The notes beneath the pieces were generated by a model. That model was not told where the DNA came from and made no database searches. It saw only the letters and a list, made by a program, of their open reading frames with translations. A DNA stretch of 64,000 bases from positions 49,121 to 113,120 of the forward strand of contig JAQGNE010000037.1 in assembly GCA_028291985.1 (NCBI GenBank), read 5' to 3'. Positions 57,005 to 64,000 of the stretch are shown in pieces; positions within the stretch are counted from its first letter, which is position 1, and each line of letters opens with the position of its first letter. Source of the DNA: Polaromonas sp. (GTDB lineage: Bacteria > Pseudomonadota > Gammaproteobacteria > Burkholderiales > Burkholderiaceae_C). The position numbers and the translations under genes are program-made.

Positions 57005-57708
57005 GCGGCTCAGTCATTGCCACCATCTGCGCACGCGGCGGCAGCAAGGGCCTGCCAGGAAAGAATATTCGCGAGTTTCTCGGGCGGCCGCTGATCGTGC
57101 ACAGTATTGCGCAGGCGCTGTCCTGCCAGCAGATTGACGCGGTTTATGTGTCCACTGACGACGAGGCGATTGCCAGGGTGGCGCGTGAGGCTGGCGCACA
57201 GGTTCCCTTTTTGCGCCCCGTTGAGCTGGCGACTGATACTGCGCCCAAGCTGCCAGTGATCGAACACCTGGTGGCAGCGCTGGAGCGCGAAGGCCTGGTT
57301 ATAGCCCGCATCGTGGATCTCCAACCGACCTCACCCCTGCGGCAGGCGAGCGACATCGCCGGTGCGCTGGAAGCGGCCCCCAATGTGGATTTGACGGTGA
57401 GCATTACGCCGTCTGGCGACAACCCCTATTTCAACTTGGTGGAGCAGGGCGCAGATGGCTTGGTGCGCCTGTCCAAGGGTAATGGCAGCACCCGACGGCA
57501 AGACACACCGGCGGTGTATGCGCTCAATGGTTCGATCTATGTATGGCAACGTGCAGCGCTCGCTCATGCGGCGGTGCATGGCTTGTGGAGCGTGCGGATC
57601 GCGCCCTATGGCATGCCGCGTTGGAAATCGGTGGACATCGACGACATCGATGATTTTGACTATGCGCTGTGGCTGGCGCAGCGCCACTTGCGAGACTTTC
57701 ATGGCTGA
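57001..57708 (+). CDS. neuA: CMP-nonulosonate (acylneuraminate) cytidylyltransferase
   Basis: Activates a nine-carbon keto-sugar with CTP. The nucleotide loop I-C-A-R-G-G-S-K-G-L-P-G-K-N near the N-terminus is diagnostic, with V-S-T-D-D-E-A-I, L-Q-P-T-S-P-L-R and D-I-D-D-I-D-D-F-D-Y. The 235-residue length fits NeuA, LegF and PseF alike. With the neighbouring genes the most likely substrate is legionaminic acid (LegF role). I start at M-S-G-S-V-I-A-T; an upstream in-frame start lies inside hisH. Confidence 0.93.
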   Translation: MSGSVIATICARGGSKGLPGKNIREFLGRPLIVHSIAQALSCQQIDAVYVSTDDEAIARVAREAGAQVPFLRPVELATDTAPKLPVIEHLVAALEREGLVIARIVDLQPTSPLRQASDIAGALEAAPNVDLTVSITPSGDNPYFNLVEQGADGLVRLSKGNGSTRRQDTPAVYALNGSIYVWQRAALAHAAVHGLWSVRIAPYGMPRWKSVDIDDIDDFDYALWLAQRHLRDFHG

Positions 57709-58732
57709 CGGCGTTTTCGTCATCGCCGAAGCTGGTGTCAACCACAATGGCGAGCTGCCCATGGCTTTGGCGCTTTGTGACGCGGCCCGTGGGGCGGGCG
57801 CGGATGCGGTCAAGTTTCAAACCTTCCTTGCCCAAGATCTGGTAGTACCTGGCGCAGCGACCGCCGAGTACCAGAGGCGGCAGACCGGTGACCGGGATCA
57901 GTACCGCATGTTGCAGCGGCTGGAGTTGACCGAAGCAATGCATCGGGACATCAAGGCCCATTGCGACGGCATCGGTATAGAATTTTTTTCTACGCCGTTT
58001 TCATGCGATGCGGTCGACATGCTGGTTCGGCTTGGGGTACGCAGGCTCAAGCTCTCATCGGGTGAGTTAACGCACCTTGCCTTGGTCGAGCGCGCGGCTG
58101 CCACGCAACTGCCGTTGCTGATGTCAACCGGTATGGCTACGATGGGGGAGATCAACGAAGCGGTTTCCTGGGTACGCGCATCGCGTGGCCATCTCGACGG
58201 CGTGGTGGTGCTGCATTGCACATCAGCTTATCCGGCGTCCGACCAAGCGCTTAACTTGAGGGCGATGGTCAGCATGGGACGCGACCTAAATGTTGACGTG
58301 GGTTATTCCGATCACAGTCTGGGCATCGAAGCTTCGCTCGCTGCCGTTGCCCTCGGTGCTGTCGTGATTGAGAAGCACATCACAAGCGACCGTAATCTGC
58401 CAGGGCCTGATCACAGCGCATCGCTTGAGCCAAACGAATTTACCCGCATGGTGCAGGGCATACGCAGGGTGAGTGCCATGCTGGGCAATGGCGTCAAAGC
58501 GCCGTCGCCTGAAGAGCTTGACACCGCCCGGGTGGCCAGGCGCAGCGTAGCGGCGGCAGATGATATCTGTGAGGGCGAGATCATTACCGCCGATAAACTC
58601 ATGTGCCGCCGGCCAGCAACGGGCATAGCACCGCGTGATTTGCAGCGGGTTATAGGTTGTACTTCCGCAGTCCGAATTGCGGCTGGAACCATTTTGCAAT
58701 GGGACCAGCTGGTTCCGCCAGTAACGCTCTAA
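57701..58732 (+). CDS. neuB: N-acetylneuraminate/legionaminate synthase (NeuB/LegI-like)
   Basis: Condenses an N-acylated mannose derivative with phosphoenolpyruvate. NeuB motifs: I-A-E-A-G-V-N-H-N-G, A-V-K-F-Q-T-F, K-L-S-S-G-E-L-T, S-D-H-S-L-G, I-E-K-H-I-T and G-P-D-H-S-A-S-L-E-P. A C-terminal antifreeze-like SAF domain includes G-T-I-L-Q-W-D. The 343-residue length is standard. The ATG overlaps the cytidylyltransferase by eight bases. With the UDP-diNAc-bacillosamine genes nearby, a 2,4-diacetamido-mannose substrate (LegI) is favoured over ManNAc. Confidence 0.94.
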   Translation: MADGVFVIAEAGVNHNGELPMALALCDAARGAGADAVKFQTFLAQDLVVPGAATAEYQRRQTGDRDQYRMLQRLELTEAMHRDIKAHCDGIGIEFFSTPFSCDAVDMLVRLGVRRLKLSSGELTHLALVERAAATQLPLLMSTGMATMGEINEAVSWVRASRGHLDGVVVLHCTSAYPASDQALNLRAMVSMGRDLNVDVGYSDHSLGIEASLAAVALGAVVIEKHITSDRNLPGPDHSASLEPNEFTRMVQGIRRVSAMLGNGVKAPSPEELDTARVARRSVAAADDICEGEIITADKLMCRRPATGIAPRDLQRVIGCTSAVRIAAGTILQWDQLVPPVTL

Positions 58733-58737
58733 CGGGT

Positions 58738-59874
58738 ATGGCCGAAGCACTGCGCAAGATCATTTACTTGAGCGGCACCCGGGCCGACTTCGGATTGATG
58801 AAGTCAACGCTCCAGTTGCTGGCTCCTGTGGCCAACCTTTCTGTGGCGGTAACCGGAATGCATCTGGAGCAGGCGTTTGGCCACACCGTGGACGAGATCC
58901 GTGTAGCGGGTCTGCGCGTCTGCGGCGAGATTCCGGTTGACGTTATCAGTCGCACGCGTGCAAGCATGTCGAGCAGTCTTGGAGACTGCCTGCAAGGCTT
59001 GACGGCGTTGCTGGTCGAAGAAAGACCCGACATCCTTGTAGTTCTGGGTGACCGCGGCGAAATGCTGGCGGGTGCCCTTGCCGCCTTGCACATGGGCATC
59101 GTGTGTGTGCATCTTCATGGGGGGGAGCGCTCCGGAACCGTTGATGAGCCGATGCGTCACGCCATCAGCAAGCTGGCCAGCTATCACTTGGTGGCAACAG
59201 AAGAGTCGTGTGATCGTTTGATACGAATGGGTGAGATGCCAGAGCGCATTTGCATCACGGGTGCTCCGGGCCTGGACGGAATTGTTGATGAGGCAGAGTT
59301 ATCCGCTGACGGCTGTCGACTGGCCCTGGGCTTGCCCGCCAAACAGCCATTTGTGCTGGCGCTATTTCACCCGGTTGTGCAGCAAGCGCATGATGCCTTT
59401 GCACAAACCTCAAACCTGTTGGCAGCCTTGCATCAACTCGGCTTACCAGTGCTGTGGCCAGAGCCTAATGCAGACGCTGGCTCGGCAGAGATTGTCAAGG
59501 CTCTCAACGACAAGGGCCTGCCACCGGGATCACGCCGTAGAAGGCATCTGCACAGACCGCTTTTTTGTGCAGCCATGAAGCACAGCTCTGTCATGGTTGG
59601 CAATTCATCGGCAGGGATTATTGAGGCGGCTTCTTTTGGAACACCTGTGGTCAACGTCGGAGACCGGCAACGGCTTCGTGAGCGAAACATCAATGTCGAG
59701 GATGTCGCTCCCGACGCACAGCTAATTTACGAAGCTACCCGGAGGGCGATCGTGCATGGCAAGTGGCCTTGCAGCAACAGGTATGGCAATGGCACGGCGG
59801 GCCCTCGCATCGTTGAAACACTTTTGGCTCTTTCTCTTGAGCGATCTGTTCTTGAGAAAATCAACAGTTACTGA
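58738..59874 (+). CDS. neuC: Hydrolysing UDP-N-acetylglucosamine-type 2-epimerase (NeuC/LegG-like)
   Basis: Releases UDP while epimerising at C2, giving the mannose-configured sugar for the synthase. Motifs: G-T-R-A-D-F-G at the start, H-L-H-G-G-E-R-S-G-T-V-D-E-P-M-R-H-A, V-T-G-A-P-G-L-D-type (I-T-G-A-P-G-L-D-G) and V-G-N-S-S-A-G-I-I-E-A. The 378-residue length fits NeuC and LegG. In a cluster that makes UDP-diNAc-bacillosamine the LegG reaction is more likely. I start at M-A-E-A-L-R, five bases after the synthase stop. Confidence 0.93.
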   Translation: MAEALRKIIYLSGTRADFGLMKSTLQLLAPVANLSVAVTGMHLEQAFGHTVDEIRVAGLRVCGEIPVDVISRTRASMSSSLGDCLQGLTALLVEERPDILVVLGDRGEMLAGALAALHMGIVCVHLHGGERSGTVDEPMRHAISKLASYHLVATEESCDRLIRMGEMPERICITGAPGLDGIVDEAELSADGCRLALGLPAKQPFVLALFHPVVQQAHDAFAQTSNLLAALHQLGLPVLWPEPNADAGSAEIVKALNDKGLPPGSRRRRHLHRPLFCAAMKHSSVMVGNSSAGIIEAASFGTPVVNVGDRQRLRERNINVEDVAPDAQLIYEATRRAIVHGKWPCSNRYGNGTAGPRIVETLLALSLERSVLEKINSY

Positions 59875-59894
59875 GATCACTGATCGCCCACCAC

Positions 59895-60536
59895 ATGAAT
59901 GCGCTTGAATCGTCACTGCTCACGCCCGACACGCTACTTGTTTTCGGTGCCGGCGGTCACGGCAGGGTGGTAGCAGATGCAGCAGTCTCGTCGGGCAGCT
60001 GGGGTCGGGTTATCGCTTCCGATCAAAACCGGGCGGTTTGTTGTGGGCGGCTGTTGCCGGGTGTCGAACTTGTGCAGATGGAGGCTGTGTCGTCATCCGA
60101 CTTCGCTCTTCATGTCGCAATTGGCAGTAATCTCTCTCGTGAGCGTGAGGCCACCTTAAAGGGCCTGGACCGACTGGTGTCCATCAGACACAGCGCTGCT
60201 GTAGTTTCAAGGGCGAGTCAGATAAGCGCGGGATGTTTTCTCGCGGCGAATTCCGTCATTGCGCCTGGCGTGGTTCTGGGCATAGGTGTCATCGTCAATC
60301 ATGGCGCCGTCGCCGACCACGATGTACAGACAGGTGCCTTCTGCCATATTGCACCCAATGCCACGCTTGGCGGAGCGGTCCGCATCGGAAACCGTGTGAT
60401 GATTGGTGCCGCTGCGGTAGTCCTGCCATCGGTTTGCATAACCGATGACGTCGTCGTGGGTGCCGGCGCTGTGGTCACTACCGACATCATCCAGCCAGGT
60501 ACATACGCGGGCATACCGGCAAGGAGAATTTCATGA
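59895..60536 (+). CDS. NeuD/PglD-type sugar acetyltransferase
   Basis: The N-terminal Rossmann-like half starts L-V-F-G-A-G-G-H-G-R-V-V-A-D. The C-terminal half is a left-handed beta-helix of hexapeptide repeats (I-A-P-G-V-V-L-G, V-N-H-G-A-V-A-D-H-D with the catalytic His, V-R-I-G-N-R-V-M-I-G-A) and ends with Y-A-G-I-P-A-R-R. The 213-residue length is right for PglD, which N-acetylates C4 of UDP-4-amino sugar to give UDP-diNAc-bacillosamine. NeuD in sialic acid clusters O-acetylates; neighbours favour the PglD role (LegH). Confidence 0.9.
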   Translation: MNALESSLLTPDTLLVFGAGGHGRVVADAAVSSGSWGRVIASDQNRAVCCGRLLPGVELVQMEAVSSSDFALHVAIGSNLSREREATLKGLDRLVSIRHSAAVVSRASQISAGCFLAANSVIAPGVVLGIGVIVNHGAVADHDVQTGAFCHIAPNATLGGAVRIGNRVMIGAAAVVLPSVCITDDVVVGAGAVVTTDIIQPGTYAGIPARRIS

Positions 60537-62038
60537 GTCCGGAGAAGCTTGCAGCGTTGTCAGTTAATCCTGAGCTTACTTTGCGACAGGCACTGCTGCG
60601 CATGGACCAGACCGGCCGGGGCATTCTGCTGGTTTTGAATGCAGAAGGAAAACTGGCGCGTACGCTCACCGATGGCGATCTTAGAAGAGCCATCCTGGGG
60701 CATATCGGTGAGATGGCGCCGCTGTCAAACCTTCCGGAGGTCGCCCCCATTACTGCAGGACTGAATACAAACGCTGCTGACGTTCTCCAGTTGATGGACT
60801 TGCACCAGATTGACCATATTCCGGTGCTTGACGCGGAAAAAAAACCCGTTGACATGGTTTTCCGACGTGAGCTATCGCAACGGGTATGGCTTTCTTCCCC
60901 ACATCTGGGCAGTGAGGAAACCGTGTTTGTGGATGATGCGTTCAAGACTAACTGGATCGCCCCGTTAGGACCCCATGTCGACGCTTTTGAAAGTGAACTT
61001 GCGGACCATGTAGGCATCGCCAACGGTGCTGCCGTCTCATCAGGCACAGCCGCAATCCACTTGGGACTCCTGCTGCTAGGCGTCAAGCCTGGCGACACCG
61101 TCTTCTGCTCGGCGCTAACCTTCGTCGCCAGCTGTAATCCGATACTTTACTGCGGAGCGCGCCCCGTGTTCATCGACTCGGGGCCGAATACCTGGAACAT
61201 GTCACCGGCGGCGCTAGAGCGTGCCTTGGAGTGGGCGCGTCGCGAAAATCGCTTACCGCGTTGCATCATCCTCGTCAATTTGTATGGCCAGAGCGCGGAC
61301 ATGGACGCGCTGCTACCGATATGCGAGCATTATGGAGTGCCAGTACTGGAAGATGCCGCCGAATCACTGGGCGCCCGCTACAAGGGCAAGAGCAGTGGAA
61401 CATTTGGGCGCATGGCCGTGTATTCTTTCAACGGCAACAAGATCATCACGACTTCGGGTGGCGGCATGTTGGTCGCCGATGATGCAGACCTGGTTGCTAA
61501 AGCCCGCAAGCTGTCAACGCAGGCACGTGAAATGGCGGCGCATTATGAGCATGTTGAAATCGGATTTAACTATCGCATGAGCAACGTGCTTGCTGGCATA
61601 GGCCGTGGCCAGTTGCGAGTGCTTGAGCAACGCGTGAATCAGCGCAGACAGGTGTTCCAGCGCTATGCCCGCGCGCTGCAGGACTTTCCACAGCTCACCT
61701 GGATGCCTGAGCCGCCGGGCTACCGCTCCACCCGCTGGCTGAGTTGTTTTACGCTGAACGGACCTGATGCCCACCGCAATTGCCAAACTGTCATGAAATC
61801 GCTAGAGCGTCATTTGATTGAGGCACGGCCCGTATGGAAACCCATGCAACTACAGCCTCTCTATAAAGGAGCGCCATATTTTTCCCACGATGACGACAAC
61901 GATGTATCTGCCAGATTATTCAACGCCGGCATGTGCCTGCCTTCTGGCTCCAACTTGACAGAGCAGCAACAAGATCGTGTCATTGAGCATTTGCGACACG
62001 CGCTGGCAATGATCGGGACCCAACGTGCGGTTGCTTAA
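60533..62038 (+). CDS. CBS-domain/DegT-DnrJ-EryC1 aminotransferase fusion
   Basis: Residues 1-118 form a pair of CBS domains (L-R-Q-A-L-L-R-M, V-L-N-A-E-G-K-L-A-R-T-L-T-D-G-D-L-R-R and D-H-I-P-V-L-D-A). Residues about 122-501 are a PLP sugar aminotransferase: N-G-A-A-V-S-S-G-T-A-A-I-H, E-D-A-A-E-S-L-G and S-F-N-G-N-K with PLP Lys about 303. The enzyme should aminate UDP-4-keto-6-deoxy-GlcNAc (PglE/LegC step). A CBS pair is normally found on the Campylobacter nucleotidyltransferase PtmE, not here. ATGA overlap with the acetyltransferase; overlaps the dehydratase by 14 bases. Confidence 0.9.
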   Translation: MSPEKLAALSVNPELTLRQALLRMDQTGRGILLVLNAEGKLARTLTDGDLRRAILGHIGEMAPLSNLPEVAPITAGLNTNAADVLQLMDLHQIDHIPVLDAEKKPVDMVFRRELSQRVWLSSPHLGSEETVFVDDAFKTNWIAPLGPHVDAFESELADHVGIANGAAVSSGTAAIHLGLLLLGVKPGDTVFCSALTFVASCNPILYCGARPVFIDSGPNTWNMSPAALERALEWARRENRLPRCIILVNLYGQSADMDALLPICEHYGVPVLEDAAESLGARYKGKSSGTFGRMAVYSFNGNKIITTSGGGMLVADDADLVAKARKLSTQAREMAAHYEHVEIGFNYRMSNVLAGIGRGQLRVLEQRVNQRRQVFQRYARALQDFPQLTWMPEPPGYRSTRWLSCFTLNGPDAHRNCQTVMKSLERHLIEARPVWKPMQLQPLYKGAPYFSHDDDNDVSARLFNAGMCLPSGSNLTEQQQDRVIEHLRHALAMIGTQRAVA

Positions 62039-63845
62039 AACCTTTTTACCTTTTTGGTTGATCGATCTGCTACTGGTATTTCTGGCTTGGTGGGCAGCCT
62101 TCTGGCTTCGATTCAATTTTGAAATACCCGACAGTTTTTTCGCGCTTGCTTTAGGCAGTGTTCCATGGACTATGGGAGGCTACGCCCTTGGGCTCGCGAT
62201 TGCGCGCGTGTACCGGCAGGTCTGGCGATACATTGGATTGCCTGAATTGCGTCAGCTAGGCCGTGGCGTATGTCTAGGTGGGCTGTTTTCGGCAGCCGTA
62301 ATTTTGATGATGCGGTATCCCGATTTTCCTCGGTCTGTGTTGTTATTGCATCCGCTGCTGGTGCTGGTTATGTCGGGGGCGGTGCGCGCGGCTTGGCGAA
62401 CATTGGCCGAGAACGTTCAACCGTCAGACGGATTGCGTCCTTTGCTGATCATCGGATCGCACGAAGACGCTGCGGCGGCGCTGCGCGCCCTTAAAGGCTC
62501 AAGCTCATGGCAATGCGTGGGTATCGTGTCGCCGCTGGCCGCGGAGCAGGGCTCCTACCTCCACCAAATCCCCGTCTTGGGTCTTCCTTCTGCCATCGCG
62601 GAAATCGCCGAACTAACCGGCTCCGCAACCGCCTTGATTGCAAGTCCGCCGGGTTCTGAAGGTCGGCGTGAGGCCTTGCTCGAGGCAGGCGAAAGCCGTT
62701 TGACACTTTTGACCCTGCCTCGCGCAGACGAGTGGCTTCGTACCAACAATGGAAGTCCCCGCAAGATTGAACTGGAAGACTTGCTGGGTCGGCAGGCGGT
62801 GGAACTGGACATCGATGGGCTAGCCGAGCTTTTTTTGGGAAAGACCGTGTTGGTTTCTGGCGCTGGAGGCTCCATCGGCTCCGAGCTTTGCCGGCAGATA
62901 GCGCGCCTTGGCGTTTCTAAACTGGTTTGCGTTGATTGCTCTGAAATTGCGGTGTACCGCCTGGAGCAGGAAATGCGTGAGGCGCACCCGCAAATGCAAT
63001 GCCTTTACTACACAGCCAATGTGCGTGAATTTGAAAGGCTGGAAGCTATTGCGCTTCAATACCGGCCCAGCGTGGTTTTCCATGCGGCCGCTTATAAGCA
63101 CGTGCCCTTGATGGAGTCGCATAACGAGATAGAGGCGATACGCACCAATATTTTGGGCACCTTGAACGCAGCCCGGATTGCAGGCGCAACCGGCGCTCAA
63201 AAATTTGTGCTTATTTCGACGGACAAAGCGGTCAATCCGACCAACATCATGGGAGCCACAAAACGTATGGCTGAGTTGGTGGTTCAGAGCGTCGCTCGTG
63301 AACACATCAGCACCGAGTTCGTTTCCGTTCGATTTGGCAATGTGCTGGGCTCCAGTGGATCCGTGGTGCCGCTCTTTACCGACCAAATTGCCAAGGGCGG
63401 CCCCATCACAGTCACGCACCCTGACATTGTTCGTTACTTCATGACCATTCCTGAGGCAGCTCGCCTCGTGATGCAAGCTGGCCTGATTGGTCAAAGTGGG
63501 CAGATTTATGTGCTCGACATGGGAGAGCCGGTCAAGATCGCAGACCTCGCACGCATGATGATTCGCCTGTCGGGCAAGACCGAACGTGAAATTCCCTTGA
63601 TTTTTACAGGCCTGAGGCCGGGAGAGAAGCTTTTTGAGGAGCTCTTGGCCGACGACGAAAGCTCTGAGCCAACACCCCATTCCAAACTGCGTATTGCCAA
63701 AGCATCAGGTATGCAAACGTTAGCGATACAGGCGATTGAAAACTGGGTGCAGCAAGCGGGTCCAGCGCCGACAAGCGGCTGTATCAGAGCGTGGCTGAGG
63801 AGTTATGTGCCGGAATACAAAACCCAAATGGAATTATTAGCGTAA
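62025..63845 (+). CDS. Membrane-bound UDP-GlcNAc 4,6-dehydratase (PglF/WbpM-like)
   Basis: A 606-residue protein. Four transmembrane helices at the N-terminus (L-L-L-V-F-L-A-W-W-A-A-F-W and others) lead to a first Rossmann-like region, then the dehydratase domain with G-A-G-G-S-I-G-S-E-L, the S-T-D-K-A-V-N-P-T-N-I-M-G-A-T-K catalytic segment and R-F-G-N-V-L-G-S-S-G-S-V. The missing Tyr of soluble dehydratases, replaced by Met, is typical of PglF and WbpM. It makes UDP-4-keto-6-deoxy-GlcNAc for the aminotransferase before it. The start is GTG inside the aminotransferase end. Confidence 0.95.
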   Translation: MRLLKTFLPFWLIDLLLVFLAWWAAFWLRFNFEIPDSFFALALGSVPWTMGGYALGLAIARVYRQVWRYIGLPELRQLGRGVCLGGLFSAAVILMMRYPDFPRSVLLLHPLLVLVMSGAVRAAWRTLAENVQPSDGLRPLLIIGSHEDAAAALRALKGSSSWQCVGIVSPLAAEQGSYLHQIPVLGLPSAIAEIAELTGSATALIASPPGSEGRREALLEAGESRLTLLTLPRADEWLRTNNGSPRKIELEDLLGRQAVELDIDGLAELFLGKTVLVSGAGGSIGSELCRQIARLGVSKLVCVDCSEIAVYRLEQEMREAHPQMQCLYYTANVREFERLEAIALQYRPSVVFHAAAYKHVPLMESHNEIEAIRTNILGTLNAARIAGATGAQKFVLISTDKAVNPTNIMGATKRMAELVVQSVAREHISTEFVSVRFGNVLGSSGSVVPLFTDQIAKGGPITVTHPDIVRYFMTIPEAARLVMQAGLIGQSGQIYVLDMGEPVKIADLARMMIRLSGKTEREIPLIFTGLRPGEKLFEELLADDESSEPTPHSKLRIAKASGMQTLAIQAIENWVQQAGPAPTSGCIRAWLRSYVPEYKTQMELLA

Positions 63846-63849
63846 TTCC

Positions 63850-63863
63850 GCTCCTGACGGAGC
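63850..63863. terminator. Short hairpin between convergent genes
   Basis: GCTCC pairs with GGAGC over a four-base loop, just past the dehydratase stop. There is no T-run, so a terminator role is doubtful. Confidence 0.25.
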
Positions 63864-63882
63864 CATTGCCTGCCACTTCGCT

Positions 63883-64000
63883 TCACAGCGCAATACCGCT
63901 ACGCTCCAGCATATCGCTCACCAGCTCAAGCCTGACCAGTGGATTGTCCAGCTGCATCAACCGTTGCTTCAGTTCTATCGGCATGGGCAAAAGCTCGCAC
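63883..64000 (-). CDS. C-terminus of a LON substrate-binding-domain protein (cut by window edge)
   Basis: Reading the minus strand from the window end gives 38 codons before TGA, with L-L-P-M-P-I-E-L-K-Q-R-L-M-Q-L-D-N-P-L-V-R-L-E-L-V. This resembles the end of stand-alone LON N-terminal-domain proteins (peptidase S16 LON domain) common in Burkholderiales. Only the tail is visible, so function is not assigned. It marks the right border of the glycan cluster. Confidence 0.65.
   Translation of the reverse strand, partial: CELLPMPIELKQRLMQLDNPLVRLELVSDMLERSGIAL

Overview
The window reads as a chromosomal segment of a betaproteobacterium in Burkholderiales, most likely Comamonadaceae close to Polaromonas or Rhodoferax. 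The evidence is gene order and protein character: hemCD-hemX-hemY, yceD-rpmF-plsX-fabHDG-acpP-fabF, rpoE-rseA-rseB-mucD-lepA-lepB-DUF4845-rnc-era-recO-pdxJ-acpS-nagZ, a glycine-rich pseudogene remnant, and small GCTAT...ATAGC palindromic repeats of a kind I associate with this family. The placement is inference; no rRNA or other marker was compared.

Layout. 1-2.2 kb: 3' part of a 3-hydroxybutyrate dehydrogenase, a DTW-domain tRNA modification protein and a frameshifted pseudogene. 2.2-9.7 kb: ppc on the minus strand, divergent from a haem operon hemC-hemD-hemX-hemY. 10-15.8 kb: rne (minus) with a real terminator, facing away from rluC, followed by a HAD phosphatase, a Rieske protein and an S49 protease. 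17.4-18.9 kb: an RsmI-like methylase and Maf, overlapping, minus strand. 18.9-27.7 kb: the yceD-rpmF-plsX-fab cluster, interrupted between fabH and fabD by a sialidase-like protein and a membrane protein. 27.8-32.5 kb: the sigma-E envelope stress operon (YgfX-like protein, rpoE, rseA, rseB, mucD). 33.0-41.8 kb: lepA, lepB, rnc, era, recO, pdxJ, acpS, nagZ. 42.0-46.0 kb: a four-gene YehZYXW (OsmF-type) quaternary-amine ABC importer. 46.0-48.3 kb: a YgjP-like metallopeptidase and lysS on the minus strand.

48.5-63.8 kb is the main accessory region: fourteen tightly packed, mostly overlapping plus-strand genes. They encode an MVF-family flippase, an HpcH/HpaI aldolase, a PglC-type priming sugar transferase, an asparagine-synthetase homologue, a GT-B-like protein, a PP-loop N-acetyl-sugar amidotransferase with its own HisF and HisH partners, CMP-nonulosonate synthetase, nonulosonate synthase, a hydrolysing UDP-GlcNAc 2-epimerase, a NeuD/PglD-type acetyltransferase, an aminotransferase carrying an N-terminal CBS pair, and a membrane-bound UDP-GlcNAc 4,6-dehydratase. 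Taken together they predict UDP-GlcNAc -> UDP-diNAc-bacillosamine -> a diacetamido-mannose -> legionaminic acid -> CMP-legionaminic acid, with amidotransferase/HisH/HisF converting an acetamido group to acetamidino. The CBS-aminotransferase fusion and the flippase lacking a MurJ-essential arginine are its most unusual parts. The window ends inside a minus-strand gene whose C-terminus looks like a LON substrate-binding-domain protein.

I saw no tRNA, rRNA, CRISPR array, insertion sequence, integrase or phage gene. Noncoding signals worth attention are a long-range inverted repeat in the rpmF leader, a strong terminator with a possible small RNA before lepA, and the dispersed palindromic repeats, several of which lie in frame inside essential genes.
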